47,784 nt of DNA, taken from Roseicyclus sp. (GTDB lineage Bacteria > Pseudomonadota > Alphaproteobacteria > Rhodobacterales > Rhodobacteraceae). The stretch lies in assembly GCF_018402035.1 (NCBI RefSeq), contig NZ_JAGYJN010000011.1, positions 1-47,784 on the forward strand, in the 5' to 3' direction. The notes below the pieces were generated by a model, which was not told where the DNA came from, searched no databases, and saw nothing but the letters and a program-made list of their open reading frames with translations. Of the stretch, positions 23,794-32,992 are shown in pieces (position 1 is the stretch's first letter; the number at the start of each line of letters is the position of its first letter). The position numbers and the translations under genes were made by a program.

Positions 23794-24957
23794 TTACGCC
23801 CAGCGGTTGGCGAAATCTTGCGGCAGAAGCAGGTTGTGACGCCCCAAATCCGCGACATTGCGTTCGCCGCAAAGCGCCATGGTTGTGTCGAGTTCCTTGT
23901 GGATCACCTGCAAGGCTTTCGTGACGCCCGCCTCGCCCATGGCACCCAGACCATAGACAAAGGCGCGGCCAATCATCGTGCCTTTCGCGCCCAAGGCCAG
24001 CGCTTTCAGCACATCTTGGCCCGAGCGGATACCGCTGTCGAGATGCACCTCGATCTTGTCGCCCACCGCATCCATGATCTGGGGCAGCATGCGGATGGAA
24101 CTGAGCGCGCCATCGAGTTGGCGGCCACCATGGTTCGACACCACGATGGCATCGGCACCCACGGCGAGGGCTTTCTTGGCATCCTCGGGGTCGAGGATAC
24201 CTTTGAGGATCACGGGGCCATCCCACCAGCTACGGAACTCTTTGATCCGCTCCCAATCGAGGGAGGGATCGAAAGCCTCAGCCGTCCAGCTACCCAGCGA
24301 TGTGGGGTCGGTCACGCCCTTGGCATGGCCCACGATATTGCCAAAGAAACGCCGCTTGGTTTGCAGCATCTCAAGCCCCCATGGCACCTTGGTGGCAAGG
24401 TTCAGGATCGAGGAGGGCGTCAGCTTTGGCGGGGCGGACAGGCCGTTCTTCAGATCCTTGTGGCGCTGGCCCATGATCTGCAAATCAACGGTAATGACAA
24501 GCGCGGAGCATTTCGCATCCTTGGCGCGCGCAAAAAGCCGCTTCATGAACTCGTCGTCTTTCAGCGTGTAAACTTGGAACCAGAAGGGCGCGTTGGTGTG
24601 GCTGGCGACATCTTCAATGGAGCAGATCGACATGGTCGACAGGGTGAAGGGCACGCCGAATTTCTCGGCGGCGCGGGCGGCCTTGATCTCGCCATCGGCT
24701 GATTGCATGCCGCACAGCCCCACCGGGGCGAGGGCCACGGGCATGGCCACATCGATGCCCACCATCTTGGACGCGGTCGAGCGGCCCGCCATATCGACCG
24801 CGATGCGCTGACGCAGGCGGATCTCGTCGAAATCCGAGCAATTGTCGTTGAAGGTCTGCTGGGTCCAGCTGCCCGTTTCGGCGTAATCGTAGAACATCTT
24901 GGGCACGCGGCGCTTGTAGATACGCTTGAGGTCTTCGATCTCGGTGATGACGGGCAT
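23794..24957 (-). CDS. lldD: FMN-dependent alpha-hydroxy acid dehydrogenase, L-lactate dehydrogenase (LldD) type
   Basis: 387 residues, the length of LldD. It opens MPVITEIEDLKRIYKRRVPK then MFYDYAETGSWT, and has PVALAPVGLCGM (FMN phosphate side), FWFQVYTLKDDEF, ALVITVDLQIMGQRHKDL, VILKGILDPEDAKKA (FMN-binding Lys) and VVSNHGGRQLDGA with the catalytic His and Arg. HLDSGIRSGQDVLKALALGAK closes the barrel. It oxidises L-lactate (or a related 2-hydroxy acid) to the 2-oxo acid and passes electrons to the quinone pool or oxygen. ATG at 24957 has AGGGAG 6 nt upstream. It is divergent from an aminotransferase gene; an inverted repeat lies 32-54 nt before the start. Confidence 0.88.
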   Translation of the reverse strand: MPVITEIEDLKRIYKRRVPKMFYDYAETGSWTQQTFNDNCSDFDEIRLRQRIAVDMAGRSTASKMVGIDVAMPVALAPVGLCGMQSADGEIKAARAAEKFGVPFTLSTMSICSIEDVASHTNAPFWFQVYTLKDDEFMKRLFARAKDAKCSALVITVDLQIMGQRHKDLKNGLSAPPKLTPSSILNLATKVPWGLEMLQTKRRFFGNIVGHAKGVTDPTSLGSWTAEAFDPSLDWERIKEFRSWWDGPVILKGILDPEDAKKALAVGADAIVVSNHGGRQLDGALSSIRMLPQIMDAVGDKIEVHLDSGIRSGQDVLKALALGAKGTMIGRAFVYGLGAMGEAGVTKALQVIHKELDTTMALCGERNVADLGRHNLLLPQDFANRWA

Positions 24958-24988
24958 TGGCGCGCTCCCTTGCACGGAGATGATCTGA

Positions 24989-25011
24989 ATTGGTCAGGTT
25001 TTGCTACCAAT
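24989..25011. promoter_or_regulatory. Inverted repeat ATTGGT-N11-ACCAAT upstream of lldD
   Basis: ATTGGT (24989-24994) and ACCAAT (25006-25011) form a perfect 6-bp dyad in the 137-nt gap between lldD and the divergent aminotransferase. The half-sites equal those of GntR/FadR-type regulators such as PdhR and LldR, but the usual spacing is about 3 nt, not 11. It may be two half-sites or chance. Confidence 0.3.
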
Positions 25012-25094
25012 CCCCGCGCGCTTGGGCAATGCGTCAGTTTTGGTCCTGATGTGGCCCTTGCGCAGAGGCGGGATTTCGGCTTTTCAACTTGGCC

Positions 25095-26210
25095 ATGAAA
25101 ACGCCCCGCTACACCGCACTTGTCGAGACCTTGCCCGCATCTGTCCCCTTTGTTGGGCCCGAGGCGCAAGAGCGCGCGCGCGGCGCGGCTTTTGTGGCGC
25201 GGATTGGTGCGAATGAAAGCGTCTTTGGCCCCAGCCCGCACGCCATTGCGGCGATGCAAAAGGCGGCGGGCGAGGCGTGGATGTATGGCGATCCTGAGCT
25301 TTACGATCTGCGCGAAGCGATCGCGACGCATCACGGTGTGACCCGCGCCAATGTCGTGGTGGGCGAGGGGATCGACGGGCTATTGGGCTATCTGGTGCGC
25401 CTGCTGATCGCGCCGGGTGACGCTGTTGTCACTTCGGACGGGGCTTATCCGACGTTCAACTACCATGTGACGGGCTTTGGTGGCGTGCTGCATAAGGTGG
25501 CCTATGCGGGCGACCACGAAGACCCCGAGGCGCTTTTGGCAAAGGCGCGGGCGGTTGACGCGAAGCTCATCTATTTCGCCAATCCCGACAACCCGATGGG
25601 AAGCTGGCATGACGCGGCCATTGTGCAGCGCATGATCGACGCGCTGCCCGATGGCGCCGTTCTGGCACTGGACGAGGCCTATGCCGACACCGCCCCCGAT
25701 GGTGCCATTCCGCCGCTGGATATGACCCATCCGCGTGTCATCCGTTTGCGGACCTTTTCCAAGGCTTATGGCCTCGCGGGGCTACGTGTGGGTTATGGGC
25801 TGGCGCATGTCGATTTTGCGAATGCCTTCAACAAGATCCGCCACCATTTCGGCATGGGCCGTGTGGCGCAGGCGGCGGCGCTGGCCGCTTTGGGCGATCA
25901 AGATCATCTGCGTGCGACCGTCGCGGGGATTGCCGAGGCGCGCGCGGCGATTGCCGCCATCGCCCGCGACAATGGGCTGGTGCCCCTGCCTTCGGCCACG
26001 AATTTCGTGACCATCGATTGCGGGCGCGACGGGGCGTTTGCGCGCGCGGTGTTGGCGGGGTTGGTTGCGCGCGGCATTTTCGTGCGCATGCCCTTCACGC
26101 CCCCGCAAGACCGCTGCATCCGCGTTTCAGCCGGGACACCGGCAGATCTTGCGGCTTTTGCCGCCGCCTTGCCCGTCGCATTGGCCGAGGCATCCCTCAC
26201 GGCTTCGTGA
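25095..26210 (+). CDS. PLP-dependent class I/II aminotransferase, HisC-like
   Basis: 371 residues, fold-type I. Lys223 in [16 protein letters not shown] binds PLP. Other marks are [17 protein letters not shown] (N-terminal substrate arm of histidinol-phosphate aminotransferase relatives), [36 protein letters not shown] and the C-terminal Arg in [17 protein letters not shown], which binds the substrate carboxylate. It is a HisC homologue, but no his genes are near, so a general role (aromatic or other amino acid transamination) is as likely as histidine synthesis. ATG at 25095; the Shine-Dalgarno is weak. Divergent from lldD. Confidence 0.87.
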   Translation: MKTPRYTALVETLPASVPFVGPEAQERARGAAFVARIGANESVFGPSPHAIAAMQKAAGEAWMYGDPELYDLREAIATHHGVTRANVVVGEGIDGLLGYLVRLLIAPGDAVVTSDGAYPTFNYHVTGFGGVLHKVAYAGDHEDPEALLAKARAVDAKLIYFANPDNPMGSWHDAAIVQRMIDALPDGAVLALDEAYADTAPDGAIPPLDMTHPRVIRLRTFSKAYGLAGLRVGYGLAHVDFANAFNKIRHHFGMGRVAQAAALAALGDQDHLRATVAGIAEARAAIAAIARDNGLVPLPSATNFVTIDCGRDGAFARAVLAGLVARGIFVRMPFTPPQDRCIRVSAGTPADLAAFAAALPVALAEASLTAS

Positions 26211-26265
26211 ATTGCCTTCCTGTTGCTGGAAGCAGGCATGGCGCACGAAACAGGAGAACGAAACC

Positions 26266-26658
26266 ATGAACCGCACCGTAAAGCTTGGCCTCGCCGCCGC
26301 CGCATTGATTGCCATCGTCACAGGGGTTGGTATCGCCCAGATGGATCATTCCCAACATGGTGGCGGGCATGCAGGCCATGGCGCGATGCAAACATCATCG
26401 ACCGGCCCGGCCGAGGATGCGTATCGTGCCGTCAATGACGCGATGCACCGCGACATGGACATTGCCTATAGCGGCAATGCGGATGCCGATTTCATCCGTG
26501 GCATGATCCCCCATCACGAAGGGGCTGTGGCCATGGCCCGGGTCGTGCTGGACCATGGCGCCGATGCCGAGGTGCGCGCGCTGGCCCAACAGATCATTGA
26601 CGCGCAAGAGGTCGAGATCGCGTGGATGCGCGCTTGGCTGGCGAAGAACGGGTTCTGA
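26266..26658 (+). CDS. DUF305 family protein, secreted or membrane-anchored, probable copper/metal binding
   Basis: 130 residues. An N-terminal signal or anchor helix ([20 protein letters not shown]) is followed by a His/Met/Gly-rich segment [17 protein letters not shown] (about 26-42), then the DUF305 four-helix domain with [20 protein letters not shown] and [16 protein letters not shown]. The HH-x-x-A-x-x-MA motif and the His/Met-rich linker point to copper or silver binding in the periplasm, as in other DUF305/CopM-like proteins. ATG at 26266 with AGGAG 9 nt upstream. It lies 55 nt after the aminotransferase and is convergent with the AGXT gene, whose stop is 6 nt away. No copper-resistance genes are adjacent. 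Confidence 0.87.
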   Translation: MNRTVKLGLAAAALIAIVTGVGIAQMDHSQHGGGHAGHGAMQTSSTGPAEDAYRAVNDAMHRDMDIAYSGNADADFIRGMIPHHEGAVAMARVVLDHGADAEVRALAQQIIDAQEVEIAWMRAWLAKNGF

Positions 26659-26664
26659 GGCGCA

Positions 26665-27861
26665 TCAGCCTTCGGCGATCACCTGCACCGCTGCGTCAAG
26701 CCCGCCCGCGCCATGCGGAATCTGCAGCGCCGCCATCCCGGCCTGAAGCCCCGCCAGAACGCCCATGACCATATGGGCGTTCACATGGCCCATATGGCCG
26801 ATGCGCAAGAAATCTTCTTTCCGGCCACCCGTGCCTTCGACACCACCCAAGGGAATGCCAAGCGTCACGCCCGCATTGGCGGTCATCCAATCGCGCAGGC
26901 GCAGACCATTGCCCGCGCCGAAATTGGCGGTCGTGACCGCATGGCTGCGCTTGGCGGGATCGGCGATATTGGCGCGCACCGGCCCGCCCGCGCCCCATGT
27001 ATCAAGCGCAGCCCAGACCGCGCGCGCCAGCGTCGCATGGCGGTGCCAGACATTCTCGATCCCCTCTTCCTTGATCATGTCGAGCGCTTCGCGCAGCCCA
27101 TAAAGGTGATGGGTGGGTGCCGTGCCGTTGAAGAATTTATAGTATTCATCAGGCGCCATGCGTGGGCGCCAATCCCAGTAGGATGTCGCCAAATCAGCCC
27201 GGTCGCGCGCACGGTCGGCCTTGTCGTTGAAAAAGACAAAACCCATGCCGGGCGGCGTCATCAGCCCCTTTTGGCTGCCTGTCACCATCACATCGACGCC
27301 CCAATCATCCATGTGGAACGCATCGCAGGCCAGACAGGCGATATTGTCCGAGAACAACAGCGCCGGGTGGCCGGCTGCATCGAGTGTTTTGCGCAAAGCC
27401 AGAATATCGTTGCGCACGCTGGTTGAGGTATCGACCTGTACGGCCATCACGGCCTTGATCTTGTGCGCCTTGTCGGCGGCAAGTGCGGTTGCCACGCGGT
27501 CCATGTCGATATCGGCGCGCTGGCCGAAATCGATGATCTCGCAGTCGATATGCATGGCGGCCGCCATCTCGCCCCAGCCAAGGCAGAAACGCCCGGTGGC
27601 AAGGATCAAGATCTTGTCGCCGCGCGAAAGCGTATTGGCAAGCGCCGCTTCCCAAACCCCGTGACCATTGGCGATATACATCGCGACATGATGGCTGGTG
27701 CGCGCCACGGACTTGAGGTCGGGCACAAGGCTATGGGTCAGATCGACCAACTCGCCGGTATAGATATTTGGCGCGGGGCGGTGCATCGCCTGCAGCACGC
27801 GGTCGGGCATGACCGAGGGGCCGGGGATGGCAAGGTAATGGCGGCCATTGGCTAGGCTCAT
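26665..27861 (-). CDS. Class V aminotransferase, alanine-glyoxylate / serine-glyoxylate type
   Basis: 398 residues, fold-type I class V. It opens with AIPGPSVMPDRVLQAMHRPA, then NGHGVWEAALANTLSRGDKI, VDTSTSVRNDILALRKTL and FSDNIACLACDAFHMDDWGV (PLP-binding Asp), with PLP Lys198 in VTGSQKGLMTPPGMGF. The C-terminal half carries FRIGHMGHVN-type ending (here FLRIGHMGHVNAHMVMGVLA), which is diagnostic of the AGXT/SGAT group. It likely transaminates glyoxylate with alanine or serine; donor specificity is not resolved. Starts 128 nt from ygfZ in divergent orientation. An upstream region of modest AT content holds its promoter, which I could not place. Confidence 0.9.
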   Translation of the reverse strand: MSLANGRHYLAIPGPSVMPDRVLQAMHRPAPNIYTGELVDLTHSLVPDLKSVARTSHHVAMYIANGHGVWEAALANTLSRGDKILILATGRFCLGWGEMAAAMHIDCEIIDFGQRADIDMDRVATALAADKAHKIKAVMAVQVDTSTSVRNDILALRKTLDAAGHPALLFSDNIACLACDAFHMDDWGVDVMVTGSQKGLMTPPGMGFVFFNDKADRARDRADLATSYWDWRPRMAPDEYYKFFNGTAPTHHLYGLREALDMIKEEGIENVWHRHATLARAVWAALDTWGAGGPVRANIADPAKRSHAVTTANFGAGNGLRLRDWMTANAGVTLGIPLGGVEGTGGRKEDFLRIGHMGHVNAHMVMGVLAGLQAGMAALQIPHGAGGLDAAVQVIAEG

Positions 27862-27989
27862 GTTGGAATTCCTTCGACACGGATACGCCTGTGGTAGATC
27901 GCGCCCTTGGCAGGGTCAATCAGCGGCGATGGCTTGGCGCGGGGCGCGCAGATGATTAGCTGTTGTGCAAAGCAGTGCAGGAGGCAGGG

Positions 27990-28745
27990 ATGCAAGGTGA
28001 AGTGACGACAGATCGCATGGTGTTATGCATCACGGGCGCTGACCGGGAGAAGTTTCTGCATGGTCTGGTCACCCGCGATCTGGGCGCGGCGGGAACGGGG
28101 TTGGTCTATTCCGCGCTTCTGACACCGCAGGGGAAATATCTGGCGGATTTCTTCTTGCTCAATCGCGGCGCGGATATCTTGCTCGATGTGAAGGCCGATC
28201 TGGCGCAAGGTCTGGCGCAGCGCTTGATGATGTATCGGCTGCGCGCCGATGTCGGCATTGCCGACAGTGGCCTGTCCGTGGTGCGCGGCTTGGGCGATGC
28301 GCCCGAAGGGGCATGGGCCGATCCGCGCGATGCCAGCCTTGGCTGGCGCGGCTATGGTATGGCGGGCGGTGCGCCCAGCATCGATTGGGACGCGCTGCGC
28401 GTCGCCGCCTGCATCCCCGAGACGGGCGTCGAGTTGATCGCTGACGACAGCTATATCCTTGAGTGCGGGTTCGACCGGATGGGCGGCGTCGATCACCGCA
28501 AGGGCTGCTATGTCGGCCAAGAGGTGACGGCGCGCATGAAGCATAAGACCGAATTGCGCAAAGGTCTGGTGACGGTTGCGGTTACGGGTGCGGCCCCGAT
28601 CGGCACCGAGATCATGGCGGGCGACAAACCCGCAGGCACGCTTTTCACCCAAGCAGGCGGGCAAGCCATCGCCTATCTGCGCTTTGACCGGGCTGAGGGC
28701 GTGATGCAAGCGGGTGATGCGAAAGTGACATGGCATCCGGCCTGA
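27990..28745 (+). CDS. ygfZ: YgfZ-type folate-binding protein (GcvT-like), Fe-S protein maintenance
   Basis: 251 residues with the GcvT/aminomethyltransferase-like fold. The C-terminal signature KGCYVGQEVTARMKHK (about 170-185) is the YgfZ motif with its essential Cys. The N-terminal part has LCITGADREKFLHGLVTRDL and YSALLTPQGKYLADFFLL. YgfZ uses tetrahydrofolate and helps repair or assemble Fe-S clusters in enzymes such as the tRNA methylthiotransferase MiaB. ATG at 27990 with AGGAGG 5 nt upstream, the strongest Shine-Dalgarno seen in the window. The gene ends before a triple-hairpin element and converges with yghU. Confidence 0.92.
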   Translation: MQGEVTTDRMVLCITGADREKFLHGLVTRDLGAAGTGLVYSALLTPQGKYLADFFLLNRGADILLDVKADLAQGLAQRLMMYRLRADVGIADSGLSVVRGLGDAPEGAWADPRDASLGWRGYGMAGGAPSIDWDALRVAACIPETGVELIADDSYILECGFDRMGGVDHRKGCYVGQEVTARMKHKTELRKGLVTVAVTGAAPIGTEIMAGDKPAGTLFTQAGGQAIAYLRFDRAEGVMQAGDAKVTWHPA

Positions 28746-28787
28746 CTCTGTGGATAAGCCTGTGAGGTGATCGCATTTTGGAAGGGT

Positions 28788-28856
28788 GCCGTTTTCCTCG
28801 CGGAAAACGGCGGGGAAAACTCCAGTTTTCCCATGCGAAAAACTGGAGTTTTTCGC
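28788..28856. repeat. Triple-hairpin element between convergent genes (probable bidirectional terminator)
   Basis: Three tandem inverted repeats: H1 28788-28811 (arms GCCGTTTTCC/GGAAAACGGC), H2 28813-28832 (arms GGGAAAACT/AGTTTTCCC) and, after AT, H3 28835-28856 (arms GCGAAAAACT/AGTTTTTCGC, 2-nt loop). Layout and spacing equal those of 8827-8895, while arm bases differ in compensating pairs. The element lies between the convergent ygfZ and yghU genes and ends 8 nt before the yghU stop. Confidence 0.85.
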
Positions 28857-28864
28857 TCTCCGCC

Positions 28865-29728
28865 TCAGCCTTGCAGCTTATCTTGCGTGTTTGTGTCGAA
28901 ATCGCCCGCCGCGTGGCGTTCCCATAGCTGGGTTTCCAGCGGGCCGAATGTCTTGTTGACCATCCGCCCCCGCGCCACGGCGGGGCGGGCAAAGAAGCGC
29001 TCGGCCCATGCGATGACATTGGGGTATTCATGCACCGATAGGAACTCGCCCGCCTCATAGGCCTCGCCAAGGGCAAGCCGCCCATACCAAGGACAGATCG
29101 CGATATCGGCGATGGAATAGCTCTCGCCCAGCATCCAGTCGCGCCCTTCCAGATGACGGTTTAGCACATCCATCTGGCGCTTGGCCTCCATCGCGAAGCG
29201 GTTGATCGGGTATTCCATCGGGAAGGGGGCATAGGCGTAGAAATGCCCGAAGCCGCCGCCAAGGTAAGGCGCGCTGCCCATCTGCCACATCAGCCATGAG
29301 AGCAGCTCTGGCCGATCCTCGGGCTGGCCCAAGAAGGCGCCGAATTTTTCGGCCAGATGCATCAAGATCGCGCCGGATTCAAAGACCCGCACAGGCGCGG
29401 GGCCAGAGCGGTCCATCAGCGCGGGGATCTTGGAATTGGGGTTCACCTCGACAAAACCGCTCCCAAACTGGTCGCCATTGCCGATGCGGATCAGCCACGC
29501 GTCATATTCGGCGGCATGCCCTGCGGCCAGCAATTCCTCGAACATCACGGTGACCTTCACCCCATTGGGCGTGCCCATGGAGTAAAGCTGGAAGGGATGG
29601 CGGCCCACCGGCAGATCCTTGTCATGGGTCGCCCCCGCGATGGGGCGGTTCAGCCCGGCCCATTTGCCGCCATTTTCCTTGTCCCAGATCCAGACCTTGG
29701 GCGGTGTGTATGTTTCTGCGTCGGACAT
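28865..29728 (-). CDS. yghU: YghU-type glutathione S-transferase / disulfide-bond reductase
   Basis: 287 residues, closely matching E. coli YghU along the whole length: PPKVWIWDKENGGKWAGLNR, then LPVGRHPFQLYSMGTPNG, the thioredoxin-fold core with VEVNPNSKIPALMD, FESGAILMHLAEKFGAFLG, GGGFGHFYAYAP and the C-terminal ending GPLETQLWERHAAGDFDTNT. YghU is a nu-class GST that binds two glutathione molecules and reduces organic peroxides and disulfides. Cytoplasmic. ATG at 29728. Its promoter must lie in the 114 nt before ileS, which also holds the ileS terminator. Confidence 0.95.
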   Translation of the reverse strand: MSDAETYTPPKVWIWDKENGGKWAGLNRPIAGATHDKDLPVGRHPFQLYSMGTPNGVKVTVMFEELLAAGHAAEYDAWLIRIGNGDQFGSGFVEVNPNSKIPALMDRSGPAPVRVFESGAILMHLAEKFGAFLGQPEDRPELLSWLMWQMGSAPYLGGGFGHFYAYAPFPMEYPINRFAMEAKRQMDVLNRHLEGRDWMLGESYSIADIAICPWYGRLALGEAYEAGEFLSVHEYPNVIAWAERFFARPAVARGRMVNKTFGPLETQLWERHAAGDFDTNTQDKLQG

Positions 29729-29811
29729 GGCGGCTCTCCTATTGATGGTGCGCTCAAACTAGGGCGGGCCGTTGTGAAACCCAAGGCACAAAGACTTGTG
29801 CATTCTTGCAA

Positions 29812-29838
29812 AAAGGGCGGCCTTGCGGGCCGCCCTTT
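29812..29838 (-). terminator. Rho-independent terminator of ileS
   Basis: A perfect 11-bp stem AAAGGGCGGCC/GGCCGCCCTTT with a 5-nt loop lies 4 nt after the ileS stop. On the minus strand the stem ends in CCCTTTTTGC, so a five-T run follows the GC-rich arm. Confidence 0.9.
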
Positions 29839-29842
29839 GATC

Positions 29843-32812
29843 TCAGCCCAAGGCCGTATCACAGCGCCCGCAGACGCCGGGGTGGCTGTGGCTTCCCACA
29901 TCGGGCAGGATTTTCCAGCAGCGCTGGCATTTCTCGCCCTCGGCTTTGTGGAACACCACGCCCAGCCCCGGATCATCAAGGCGGAAGGCGTCGGCCTGTG
30001 GCTCGCCCGCCATCACGCTCAGATCGCTGGTGATGCACAGATCTGCGATATCAAGCGCTTGCAGCATCGCGGCCAGCGCGGGGTCAGCCACTTGCAAGAG
30101 CGGTGCGGCCTCAAGGCTGGCACCGATGACCTTGTCTTGGCGCTGGATCTCAAGTGCTGCGGTCACGACGCGGCGCACGCGACGGATATCGGCCCATTTC
30201 GCCGCCAGCGCGTCATTCCGCCATTCCGCCGGAGTTTCTGGGAAATCTTGCAGATGAACCGAGCTGTCCGCACCCGGATGCCGCTCGAGCCAGACTTCTT
30301 CCATGGTGAAGACCAAGACGGGGGCAAGCCATGTGGTCAGCCGCTCGAAGAGCATCTCCAAAACGGTGCGTGCGGCGCGGCGGCGGGCTGTGTCGCCGTC
30401 GCAATAAAGCGCGTCTTTGCGGATGTCGAAATAGAAGGCCGACAAATCCGTGGTGGCGAAGTTGAACAGCGCTTGGAACACGCCTTGGAAATCGTAAGCG
30501 GCATAGCCCTTGCGCACGGTCTCATCGAGTTCGGACAAGCGGTGCAGCACCCATTGTTCCAACTCTGGCATATCCGCCGGGGCCACGCGGTCTGCCGGGG
30601 TCACATCGGCAAGTGAGCCCAGCAAGAAACGCATGGTGTTGCGCAAGCGGCGATAGCTGTCGGCCACACCTTTCAGGATTTCCGGCCCGATGCGCAGATC
30701 GACGGTATAATCGGACTGCGCCACCCAAAGCCGCAAGATATCGGCACCATATTGGTCGATCACCGCTTGCGGCGCGACCGTGTTGCCGATGGATTTGGAC
30801 ATTTTCATGCCCTTTTCATCCAGAGTGAAGCCATGGGTCAGCACGGCGCGATAAGGCGCGCGCCCGATGGTGCCGCAAGCTTGCAGCATCGAGGAATGGA
30901 ACCATCCCCGGTGCTGGTCGGTGCCTTCTAGGTATAGGTCCGCAATACCATCCACGCTGCCATCCTCGCGGTCGCGCAAGACGAAAGCATGGGTAGAGCC
31001 TGAGTCGAACCACACATCGAGAATGTCGAACACCTGATCCCATGCCTCGGGGTCATAGGCATCGCCCAAGAAACGCGCCTTGGCGCCGGGCTGATACCAC
31101 GCATCGGCCCCTTCGGCCTCGAAGGCGTCAAGGATACGGGCGTTTACTTGTGGATCGCGCAGCAAGAAATCGGGGTCGGTGGGTGCGGCGCCCTTTTTCG
31201 TGAAACAGGTCAGCGGCACGCCCCATGCACGTTGACGCGAGAGTACCCAATCGGGCCGCGCCTCGATCATGGAATAGAGCCTGTTGCGCCCGGTTTGGGG
31301 CGTCCACTGCACGAGTTGGTCGATGGACGTCAGCGCGCGTTGCCTGATCGACTGCCCATATTGATCCATCCCATCGCCCAAGGGCTTGTCGATGGCGGCG
31401 AACCACTGCGGACGGTTCAGCCGGATCACCGGCGCTTTCGACCGCCAAGAATGTGCATCCGAAATCGTGATACGCCGACGCCCCAATAGCCCGCCGACCT
31501 CGACCAGCTTGTCGATCACGACCTTGTTGGCACCGCCCGGCTTGCCATCTTCCTTGATGATCCGCTGACCGGCAAAAAACGGCAGGTCGGGGCGATAGCT
31601 GGAATCGTCCAAAATGTTCCATGTCATCGCCAGCCCATGCTTGCGCCCGATCTCGAAGTCGTCATCGCCATGGCTGGGCGCAGTGTGGACAAAGCCCGTG
31701 CCGGCATCATCGGTCACATGATCGCCAGCAAATAGCGGCACATCATAATCCCATTCGCCATCTGCCCCCTCGGCCCCGCGCAAGGGGTGCGCACAGGTCA
31801 GGGCCGCCAGCTCATCCGCCGCCACAGCGCGCAGGCGGCGATACTGGCCGGGTTCCAGCCGCATGGCCCCCAGCGCATCATCGGCCAGCTTGTCGGCGAT
31901 CAGGTAGTAATCCCCGATCCGCGCCCAACATTCTTCGGGCCGGGCCGTGATCTCGTATAGCCCATAAGAAATCTCGGGCCCAAAACAGATCGCGCGGTTT
32001 TGCGGCAGGGTCCACGGCGTGGTTGTCCAGATCACGACCTTTGCGCGATCAAGATCGCTTGTGGCCATCCCGTGCAGCGCATCGTTAAAGGCCGTGGGCT
32101 CTGCGTCCAAAAGCGCCATCTTCTCGCTTGCGGGCACAACGCGGAAGGGCACCCAAACGGCATCGGTCTGGCGGTCGTGATATTCCACCTCGGCCTCGGC
32201 CAATGCGGTCTTCTCCACGGGCGACCACATCACGGGCTTGGACCCTTGATAAAGCGCGCCGTTCATCAGGAATTTCTGAAATTCCTCGGCGATCACGCGC
32301 TCGGCGTGGAAATCCATCGTCAGATAGGGCTTGTCCCATGTGCCGGTGATGCCCAGCCGCTTGAATTCCTCGCGTTGAATATCGATCCAGCCCTCGGCAA
32401 AGCGGCGACATTCTTGGCGGAAATCGACAACGTCGATCTTGTCCTTGTCTTGGCCCTTGGCGCGGTACGCCTCTTCGATCTTCCATTCGATGGGCAGGCC
32501 GTGACAATCCCAGCCGGGGATATAGCGCGCATCAAAGCCCGACATCTGCTGCGAGCGCACGACCATATCCTTGAGGATCTTGTTCAGCGCATGGCCAATG
32601 TGCAGATGCCCGTTCGCATAGGGGGGGCCATCATGCAGGGTGAACGGCTTTCTGCCAGCCGCCTTTTCGCGCAGGCGGTCGTAAACCCCGATCTCTTCCC
32701 AGCGGGCAAGCCAGCCCGGCTCGCGCTGAGGCAGGCCCGCGCGCATCGGAAATTCGGTCTGGGGTAGGTTCAGCGTGTCCTTGTAGTCCAGGTTCGGCGT
32801 ATCGGCGCACAT
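29843..32812 (-). CDS. ileS: Isoleucyl-tRNA synthetase
   Basis: 989 residues, class I aminoacyl-tRNA synthetase charging tRNA-Ile. HIGH motif in [20 protein letters not shown] (HIGH 71-74), [14 protein letters not shown], the editing CP1 domain (about 200-440, with the TTPWTLP threonine-rich site), [11 protein letters not shown] (KMSKS near 605) and a C-terminal zinc domain: [11 protein letters not shown] and later [11 protein letters not shown]. The full bacterial type, with editing and zinc parts intact. ATG at 32812 with GGAG 9 nt upstream. An intrinsic terminator at 29812-29838 closes the gene. 180 nt separate it from the VIT gene; no tRNA or T-box-like element was seen there. Confidence 0.98.
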   Translation of the reverse strand: MCADTPNLDYKDTLNLPQTEFPMRAGLPQREPGWLARWEEIGVYDRLREKAAGRKPFTLHDGPPYANGHLHIGHALNKILKDMVVRSQQMSGFDARYIPGWDCHGLPIEWKIEEAYRAKGQDKDKIDVVDFRQECRRFAEGWIDIQREEFKRLGITGTWDKPYLTMDFHAERVIAEEFQKFLMNGALYQGSKPVMWSPVEKTALAEAEVEYHDRQTDAVWVPFRVVPASEKMALLDAEPTAFNDALHGMATSDLDRAKVVIWTTTPWTLPQNRAICFGPEISYGLYEITARPEECWARIGDYYLIADKLADDALGAMRLEPGQYRRLRAVAADELAALTCAHPLRGAEGADGEWDYDVPLFAGDHVTDDAGTGFVHTAPSHGDDDFEIGRKHGLAMTWNILDDSSYRPDLPFFAGQRIIKEDGKPGGANKVVIDKLVEVGGLLGRRRITISDAHSWRSKAPVIRLNRPQWFAAIDKPLGDGMDQYGQSIRQRALTSIDQLVQWTPQTGRNRLYSMIEARPDWVLSRQRAWGVPLTCFTKKGAAPTDPDFLLRDPQVNARILDAFEAEGADAWYQPGAKARFLGDAYDPEAWDQVFDILDVWFDSGSTHAFVLRDREDGSVDGIADLYLEGTDQHRGWFHSSMLQACGTIGRAPYRAVLTHGFTLDEKGMKMSKSIGNTVAPQAVIDQYGADILRLWVAQSDYTVDLRIGPEILKGVADSYRRLRNTMRFLLGSLADVTPADRVAPADMPELEQWVLHRLSELDETVRKGYAAYDFQGVFQALFNFATTDLSAFYFDIRKDALYCDGDTARRRAARTVLEMLFERLTTWLAPVLVFTMEEVWLERHPGADSSVHLQDFPETPAEWRNDALAAKWADIRRVRRVVTAALEIQRQDKVIGASLEAAPLLQVADPALAAMLQALDIADLCITSDLSVMAGEPQADAFRLDDPGLGVVFHKAEGEKCQRCWKILPDVGSHSHPGVCGRCDTALG

Positions 32813-32992
32813 CTCGGGCGCTCCCTATCTTTCGGATGAGTGGGCAATAATGGCGGCGGTGCGATTGCTCAAGCACCTCAATCCCGGCGGCTCACTGGAT
32901 CAGAGCGCCGGGCCCGTAATTCGAATGATCTGAACCACGATATGCGTCATGCGTGGCGGTATAGGCCCGCACCCCCGCCGGGTAAAGGGGGC

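Noticed and set aside
28749..28757. Perfect DnaA box (TGTGGATAA) after ygfZ
   Set aside because: Single box; about this many are expected by chance in a window of this size and no origin features (cluster of boxes, AT-rich unwinding region) are near.
32813..32992. Possible tRNA or T-box in the ileS upstream gap (an ATTCGAAT-like piece at about 32919)
   Set aside because: No acceptor stem, anticodon arm or T-loop could be folded around it, and T-box leaders are not expected in this group.
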